The notes under the pieces: generated by a model
The model's input: only the letters and a program-made list of their open reading frames with translations
What the model was told of the DNA's origin: nothing
Database searches by the model: none
Position numbers and translations under genes: made by a program
Shown here: positions 57,288 to 64,000 of the stretch, piece after piece
Layout of the letters: each line of letters begins with the position of its first letter
Position numbering within the stretch: position 1 is the stretch's first letter
From: Forficula auricularia
Taxonomy: Eukaryota; Arthropoda; Insecta; Dermaptera; Forficulidae
Direction: 5' to 3'
DNA length: 64,000 nucleotides
Assembly (NCBI GenBank): GCA_024734495.1
Contig: JALMQS010000153.1
Span: 13,854,299-13,918,298, forward strand

Positions 57288-58204
57288 ACTGTACTAAAGA
57301 GATTCAAAAGTATAATTTAACTATGCATAATGAAATAATTATTTGAATTTTAAGTCATGGAAAAATATTTAACCAACTTTTTTTTTACTTAAAAAAAAAA
57401 GAAGTAAAGTTTCAGTGATATTGAACTTTGTGAAAGTAACTGATTGCCATGAAATAGAAATAAATGTATTAAATCCCACTCTCTCTATATAAGAATTCGT
57501 AATGGAAATTGTAATATCTTTTCAATGTGGGAAGAAGAGCGTTTAGGTTTCCCGGAAATAAAGAAATCAAACTTAAACGAGTCCACTGAGCGTATTAAAT
57601 GGATAATTGAATCCAATGGTAAAATATGATAACCAACTTGGCAAGTCATTCGGACATTTCAAAAATATAATTAAAATAGTTTCCCGTGATTATAAAAAAG
57701 AAACACATCTATACATTTTATTGTTAAAGATTCGTATTGATAAAATGCTGAGACATTGAAGCGAGGGTCAATATTTGATAAACATCCGTTACCGTCTCGC
57801 TATACAAATAGAACGTTCTGGGAAAGCGAGATGTTTTGTATGAGAGTTCATTTTTATTTTATTTTTTTAGATTTTTTTTTTTTAATTCAAACGAAGCAAT
57901 TAAAAGCATTGGGTATGTCTATTTCCGCAGGGGGCATGACCATCCCCTCTTTCGTTTCTTCCTCTACATTAAATAAACCTTTCTTGATGTCTTTTTTTAC
58001 TAAAAAGCATAACCAAGTTTTTTTTCATTGCTATGGAAATACATACTATTTAAAAAAATTGCTTGCTAATGACTAAAATGATTAACTTAATTTCAAACAA
58101 AATAAAGAGGAAATTTACAAATAAAAAGTAAAATTCATCAAAGATGTTTTTTAGTTGATACAATTAGAATGAATAAAATAAAAGTAAATAAAACTAGTAA
58201 AATT
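57288..58204. other. br intron 5, AT-rich
   Basis: The 106-codon ORF at 57756 has no recognised domain, T-rich codons and no splice context that fits br. I do not call it a gene. Confidence 0.45.
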
Positions 58205-58290
58205 AGAGTTTGAATTTTTTAGTAAAATCGCACTTAATCAATTATAATTATTTATTGAACAAGAACAAATAATATTACAATACAACTACC
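58205..58290. mobile_element. Fragment of the 19.9-kb fold-back family
   Basis: TTTGAATTTTTTAGTAAAAT, then AATTATAATTATTTATTGAA and CAAGAACAAATAATATTACA, follow the outer arm of 19900-20228 and stop before the hammerhead. Confidence 0.5.
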
Positions 58291-58297
58291 ATATGTA

Positions 58298-58519
58298 GTG
58301 ATGAGCAAAGCAAGACCAAGACCAAGACTTTGCTTTACTCATCACTAATAATAATACTCAAAATCAAAATAATAATAATATTTTTCTTAAAAGTGATCAG
58401 GACTTTATAAACACCCTATAGAAGACTTTACAAACACACCCTCTGCCTATATTAATTAGTGATGAGCAGAATTGGTCTTGGTCTTGCAGTCTTGGTCTTG
58501 GTTTTGCTATGCTCATCAC
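58298..58519. mobile_element. GTGATGAGCA hairpin MITE pair
   Basis: Two hairpins (58298-58345 and 58459-58519) each start GTGATGAGCA and end TGCTCATCAC-like. Both contain repeats of CAAGAC or GGTCTTG. About 110 bp of unrelated sequence lies between. Confidence 0.55.
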
Positions 58520-58934
58520 CAAGTTCTGAGTTCTACCACTCTGTTTTCAATAGGAAATACCACTAATTAATTAAATTTCCTTAATTTTCATATACATATA
58601 ATAATATTTGTAATGTGTTAGTTAGTATTTGTAGTTAATATTTGTAATGTGTTAGTGAGTTTTAAAATTGAAAAATAACCAATTAATTAATAAAAGAAAA
58701 TTGGAAAAAAATAATTATACATTTTTATTAACATACCCACCTGTTAATAATTACTTTAATTAAAACAAAATCAATTAAAATGAATTTCTATTCAAAAGAT
58801 CGATCGTTTTATCATCCACGAAATTGATTAATAAAGTTTGTAAACAATTTTTTTGCTAGTTTAATAAGATGAGATGAGATAAACAGCACATTTTTTCTAA
58901 GAGGTAGTTTTCTAATTTTAATGCCAAAATTACC

Positions 58935-60007
58935 TTAAGGTAGTTGTTTCGCGACAATACTACCAAAAAGTTAATGCTAGAGTATATAGAACAGACAATA
59001 AGGATTCATAATTCATAGGCCCAAAACTTTTTGCTGTTTATGTGCCACTACTAGCCAATACCGTGCTCGTTTGACAAATCTGGCAACATTGTCCGAGCTT
59101 GAATATTTTTATCATAGAAATGACAGATAAAATACATTATAAAGGTCGATTTATAATATAAAAAGTTATTAATAAGCGATTGAAAGCTGATGCGAAAAAA
59201 AGAAACCCTATCGAACGAAGATATGTACCTAATCGAAACCCGACCAAGAACCTCACCCGTCAACCGACTAGGTTCATATGATCGGTTTCTAAATGAAAGA
59301 CTTTTCTAATATAGTCTTTCTACAAATATCGAAATCACACACACTCACTCAGATAGACAGATCAGACCTATCTCTCGGGTATCTGATGCACAGTCAAGTG
59401 ATATTCTCTCGAATGCTGGAGATCCCTAATATGCCTGTCGTCCGGGCAACCTTTCAACCCGGCACATTCACTTTTTAGCTTAAATACATGCATTGTCGCC
59501 AGCTTGTTTTTAGTGTAAATTTTTATTTTTCATTATTATCTCAGAAACTGTGTTGTAACTATGAATTAAAATTTTCTAAAAAATGTATTAGTTATTGTTT
59601 AATGTTGGTTTAGTTTTTCATAACAAGGGTAAGAAGAGTTTCTTAATTATAATTAAATATATATGTAAATTTTCCGATATCCCGTATAGAGCAATATACG
59701 AGGGGTGAACCGGGATCTAAAATCGTGTACACCTACTTCCACTTTCATTTCCAAGTAGAAGACAATAGATTATCTAATGAATTCCAAAGTAATTCCAAAG
59801 ACGGTGTACACCTAATTCCAATCGCGGTTCACCCCTCGGCAATATGTAAGAGTCTGAAAAACTCTATCTTTGGAATTTAATATCTCCGGAACTATATTGT
59901 TAATAAATTTCGTTTTGCCACCAATCGATGCAGAAGTATTTAAATAATAATCTGTCTAAATTCAAAAAAATCCTAAGAAAACCCATATGGTGAAACAACT
60001 ACCTTAA
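58935..60007. mobile_element. TTAA-type (piggyBac-like) MITE, family 2, with nested inserts
   Basis: TTAA lies at 58935 and 60004, with ends GGTAGTTGTTTCGCGACAAT and GAAACAACTACC. Compared with 18480-19126 it has an extra block at about 59190-59470, shared in part with 17440-17620, and a nested MITE at 59699-59838. ORFs at 59051 and 59293 lie within these parts and are not genes. Confidence 0.75.
59699..59838. mobile_element. CGAGGGGTGAACC MITE, nested
   Basis: 8-bp flanks GCAATATA and GCAATATG differ at one base. The ends are CGAGGGGTGAACCG and CGGTTCACCCCTCG, and the subterminal GTGTACACCTA is also inverted. It is 140 bp long and nearly the mirror of 60634-60783. Confidence 0.8.
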
Positions 60008-60625
60008 AGCTTATATAATCTTGAAAAAGCTTTTACTTTTGCATCCAATTTTCTGATGTGTATTTTATTGAAATGTATAGGAAGTGTTTTAGGCGTGGTT
60101 GTAATTTCTTAATCGGAAATGTATAAATGAAACGAATAAAAAGGGAAAGGAGCCAGTCAGCCACCTGCTTTCGCTTTCTACCCTTGCGTTTTTCCACCCC
60201 CGCAAGGTTTTTTCTCCCCCTTGATCTGGCCTCGGCACCCTTTCTTTCCGCCGCCCTGTCTCCATGACTACCCATCTCTCAACCAGCCATTATATTATTA
60301 TTTATCTCCATCTTTATTCGACCCTTGAATTCAACGAAATCAAAAAAGAAATAAAAATTCAAGTTGTCCCTAAAATAAAAACAAAAATAAATAAAAAGAA
60401 ATATCAAATGGAAAAATATCTCCTTGTTTAATATCAAATTAGTACATCTCTTTTTGTAAATAAAAAAAATCACAAGGTTTTTTTTTACTTTCATTTTCAT
60501 TCCAGTTCGAAGTATGTACATTTTTCACCCTTTTTACGTTTATCTTTTACCAAATGATATCTTTTCTCAGTTATGTGAGAATCTAGGAATTTAAAACTTT
60601 CAATTTTTTATCTTCTTTACGGTAT
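60008..60625. other. br intron 5, with a C-rich patch
   Basis: A C-rich stretch at about 60150-60280 is unlike its surroundings. The 80-codon ORF on the minus strand is Arg/Lys-rich and unrecognised. Nothing else was seen. Confidence 0.4.
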
Positions 60626-60633
60626 ACAAGAAA

Positions 60634-60783
60634 CGAGGGGTGAACCGCGATTTGGAATTAGGTGTACACCGTCTTTGGAATTACTTTGGAATTCATTAGA
60701 TAATAATCTATTGTCATCTACTTGGAAATGAAAGGGGAAGTGGAAGTAGGTGTACACGATTTTAGGTCGCGGTTCACCCCTCG
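60634..60783. mobile_element. CGAGGGGTGAACC MITE
   Basis: A perfect 8-bp duplication ACAAGAAA lies at 60626-60633 and 60784-60791. The ends are CGAGGGGTGAACCGCGAT and TCGCGGTTCACCCCTCG. It is 150 bp long with no ORF. Confidence 0.85.
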
Positions 60784-60959
60784 ACAAGAAACTTGAAGGA
60801 AATTCATTTTCAGCCGTGATTTCGTCTGTCTAGATAGATTTTTATACCCACGATAACTCAAGAACAGAAGTTCATAGAAAGTTAATCCATTTCTCAAAAT
60901 ATTTGAAATTTCCTAAATAAATAGTAATTAATAGAGATTGTGGTGTTGGTGCAAGGTGA

Positions 60960-61925
60960 AACATCTTTAATACGAGCGTCCTATCAGGGACATCCCAACT
61001 AAATAAAAAAATCGCATATTTTAGACTCTGGGCGAGACCTCAGGTAAATTTTAACAAAACCGTCAGGTCCTAAAATTTAGCCTGAAACAATTTATGACTT
61101 TGGTTGAGACCATGGATTCCGTAGTTTTTACCTAAAGACACTTTGAAGTCGCGCTTGGCATCCTAAAATTCAGCCAGAATGAATACTACAATTTATGTTT
61201 TGGCGACTGTGGGTCAGTGGCTAGAGTGTTTGGTCGCTGACTCGAAGAAGGCTGGTTCGAGACCGAGTCTCGGCAGATAGATATTTGCAATCGCCTCCTC
61301 TTGGAAAGTAATGACAACCTCCCAAGAGTATAATTGCCAAGTGACCTCTCTAAATTAGCCGTTGGGAACCGGCGTTAAAAAGTATATGTGGAAAGGCGCC
61401 GACACCCGTTTCGGGTATGGCACTCGAAGAAGAAGAATGTTTTGGTTGAGATCTTGGGTTCCGTAGTTTTTACCTGAAGAAACTTTAAAGTCGTGTTTGG
61501 CGTCCTAAAATTCAGCCTGAATGAATACTACAATTTATGTTTTGGTTGAGACCATAGGTTCCGTAGTTTTTACCTGAAGACACTTTGAAGTCGCGTCCTA
61601 AAATTCAGCCTGAATAAATACTACAATTTATGGTTCTGGTTGAAGCAATGGGTTCCGTAGCTTTTACCTGAAGACATTTTGAAGTCGCGCTTGGCGTCCT
61701 AAAATTCAGCCTGAGTGAATACTACAATTTATGTTTTGGTTGAGACCATGGATACCGTAGTTTTTACCTTAAGACACTTTGAAATCGCCCTTGGCGTCCT
61801 AAAATTCAGCCTGAATAAATACTACAATTTATGTTTTGATTGAGACCATGGGTTCCGTAGTTTTTACCTGAAGACACTTTAAAGTCGCGCCTGGCGCTAG
61901 ACCGATTACACTACTTTATCTGCTT
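60960..61925. repeat. 98-bp unit array expanded from the ACTTTATCC TIR element
   Basis: About seven units contain CCTAAAATTCAGCCTGAAT, ACTACAATTTATGTTTTGGT and TTCCGTAGTTTTTACCTGAA. The right end ACTTTATCTGCTTCCCATGG plus ATAAAGTAAAA matches the element at 40601-41128. A SINE-2 copy interrupts the array. Confidence 0.75.
61204..61437 (+). mobile_element. SINE-2, tRNA-derived
   Basis: The head GGCGACTGTGGGTCAGTGG and TAGAGTGTTTGGTCGC, the B box GGTTCGAGACC, the body CCTCCTCTTGGAAAGTAATG and the GAAGAAGAA tail are present. ATGTTTTGG occurs on both sides, a short target duplication. It lacks the body duplication seen at 37861. Confidence 0.78.
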
Positions 61926-62876
61926 CCCATGGATAAAGTAAAAACAAACAAAAAACAAAAACATATATATATATATATATATATAATATGTATTTAGCAA
62001 ATATTTGGCTCTTAACTTGAAAGTGACTATGTTATATCTTTGTATAAATAGCGTAAATGTATTATTATATAAGATCGTTATACTAGTATTAATAATAAAA
62101 AATTAAGGCTATTTGCTTATTTCAACCTCAATTAAACCGTAACGATAACTTCTCTGTAATCACGTGGTAAAGATTCCCAGACGAAGGTCGTAGTCGGATT
62201 GAGAAACAAGTTCAACTCAATTCGTGAGAAATAAAAAGTTCATTTATCAATTTTCATTTTAGAACATTGAAATATTTTCGGCAACACTTCGCTTATCTTC
62301 AAATGAATGAAATGATGGAAGTAAAGTCCCAAGTTCAAATGGATGTTTGTTTACCTTTCAAATCTATCGAGATTTTTTGTTTTTGCTTGTTTTAATAGAC
62401 AAATAGAAAAAAATATTATATCTCACTCTCTTCAATTTTCATGAATTTAGTAAATAATAATCATATCTACATTTTTGACAAAAAATAAATGAATAAGGCG
62501 GCCAACTGCGGAGTCGGACTCGCTCACGGATGGTTCGGTGGATCATCTTCCAAAATACTTGAGAATCAAATTAGTTCTTATCTGTCAGAGATAAGGGAGA
62601 ACGTACACATTCGTAGAGTTTTTTATATGAAGTATTTTCTATGATTGACTAGGCACATAAAAATAATTGTTATAAAAAAAAACCGACTGTGTCTATGTTA
62701 CTCTCATATCTTCGCAAATTGTGAACCGATTTTGATTATTTTTTTGCATTGGGTTCAGTCTAGATTCCAATTGGTCCCGGTTTTTTTTCATTGGCATTGG
62801 ACCTTTTTTGATATGTTTGTTCAGGCATAACTTCTTTGTTTATCAACCGACTTTAATGATTCTTTTTTTATTGTAA
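61926..62876. other. br intron 5, with (AT)n and a decayed hammerhead
   Basis: An (AT)n run lies at about 61963-61983. At 62268-62305 on the minus strand TTGAAGA, helix II GC/GC and GAAA are a decayed hammerhead (core C changed to T). Sequence from about 62680 (AAACCGACTGTGTCTATG) looks repeat-derived. Confidence 0.4.
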
Positions 62877-63869
62877 AGAGGGTACCTTAGGTGTGGTACC
62901 ATATTAATTTGGACAAGTTCTGAAGATATGATCAATGACGAAATAACGTAAATATCCAATTCTTATGACCAAATAATCGAAATTATAATAAATAAAATCT
63001 TTTATAAAAAATTTAAAACATTCATTTAAAACCCGCAAACGTTTCGAGAGAATTTCTATATTTATGAATTGAATTTCATTATCATTTTCTGATTCATTCG
63101 CCCGACGTTTTCTCTTACGAGATGCATGCAAGATATTATATTAAGTCACTATTAATAACATCACTAAAAAGAGAAAAATAAAAATAATTTTTATAGAAAA
63201 AATAAAAACCGACTTCAAAAAAATTGAATGCAACAAATAAAATAATATAACTCAAAATTCAAATAAAATGCACTAAAAGGTATAAAATAATTATCTAATT
63301 TAGTGACAACTAAAAGACGAAATATTAACATGAAATCACTTTTTGAAGTCGGTGCCAAACATATACATTTTATGAATCGAACTCGACAGATCTTACTTAG
63401 TACGTTTGGGGGATAAGCTCGCTTATATTGTTTGTTTAGCACCGACTTCAAAAAGTAATTTCATGTTAATATTTCGTCCTTTAGTTGTAACTAAATTAGA
63501 TAATATTGTATACCTTTTTGTGCATTTTATTTGATTTTTGAGTTCTTATTATTATTTTATTTGTTGCATTTTAGTGATGTTATTAATTGTGACTTAATAT
63601 AAATATAATATAATATCTTGCATCCATCTCGTAGGAGAGGGCTTCGGGCGAATGAATCAGAGAATGATAATGAAATTCAATTCATAAATGTAGAAATTCT
63701 CTCGAAACGTTTCCGGGTTTTAAATGAATGTTTTAAGATTGTTTTATAAAAGATTTTATTTATTATAATTTCGATTGTTTGCTCATGGGAATTGGAGATT
63801 TACGTTATTTAGTCATTGATCATCAGAACTTGACCAAATTAGTATGGGACCACCCCTAAGGTACCTCCT
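62877..63869. repeat. 1-kb palindrome, arms about 450 bp
   Basis: AGGGTACCTTAGGTGTGGTA is mirrored by the region CCACCCCTAAGGTACCTCC, continuing through CGTTTCGAGAGAATTTCTAT (mirrored by AGAAATTCTCTCGAAACG) to a centre near 63390 flanked by CACTTTTTGAAGTCGGTGCC and GGCACCGACTTCAAAAAGT-like ends. GAAACGTT is present in both arms but no CUGANGA core. ORFs at 62904 and 63215 are inside the arms. Confidence 0.7.
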
Positions 63870-64000
63870 TTCCAATAAAAAAATAATGGTCGAAATTGGT
63901 CGACGTGGCAAAAAGTTCTCGCTGAACATACATAAAATAAATAAATAGTTAAGTATCTTGAGTATCTTGGAGCTATACTGATCCAAACGCAGAAAGAATT
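63870..64000. other. End of window, br intron 5
   Basis: Nothing was recognised. The zinc-finger exons of br are expected further downstream. Confidence 0.4.

Noticed and set aside
57756..58076. 106-codon ORF as a gene or br exon
   Set aside because: No domain, strong T-rich bias, no matching splice sites.

Overview
This is an AT-rich insect nuclear sequence. The evidence is a split BTB-domain gene whose exons read as the Broad (Broad-Complex) core, together with tRNA-derived SINEs, Helitron ends, hAT-, piggyBac-, Harbinger- and mariner-like MITEs, and many Penelope/retrozyme-type repeats. The insect order cannot be decided from the sequence alone.

The only gene supported as protein coding is on the + strand. 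Five coding exons (32677-32862, 35417-35614, 40210-40377, 45569-45818, 53492-53770) join in phase. They give about 360 codons: an N-terminal BTB/POZ domain, a linker, a Gly/Ala/His-rich acidic region, and a phase-1 donor where a zinc-finger exon would be expected. No zinc-finger exon is present, so the gene continues past position 64000. A GC-rich block at 29426-30527 ending in a GTAAGT donor is the best candidate for the promoter and noncoding first exon. Introns are 2.5 to 7.7 kb long and full of mobile DNA.

Positions 1-29400 hold no convincing gene. They are a nest of repeats: a compound fold-back at 1.6-3.1 kb, hAT elements at 7.7, 10.5 and 13.5 kb, fold-backs at 9.1, 16.2 and 19.9 kb, a pogo-like element at 22 kb, a Helitron at 22.8 kb, a 49-bp satellite at 25.2 kb, and a degenerate tandem array at 25.8-29.4 kb that runs into the GC-rich block. 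The 3' part (54-64 kb) is intronic repeat DNA ending in a 1-kb palindrome.

The most notable signal is a dense set of hammerhead-ribozyme motifs (CUGANGA, helix II, GAAA, very short palindromic helix III, matched helix I). About ten have an intact core and paired helices, and about ten more are decayed. They sit in retroelement-like units found as single copies, as head-to-tail partial dimers (one with a 14-bp target-site duplication at 5287-5602; a 413-bp tandem pair at 33101-33920), and as head-to-head palindromes with a ribozyme in each arm (39330-39672, 33981-34306). Helix I shows compensatory changes between copies. Hammerheads in Penelope-like elements and retrozymes are known; the number of families, the inverted arrangement and the shared extra base before helix II deserve follow-up.
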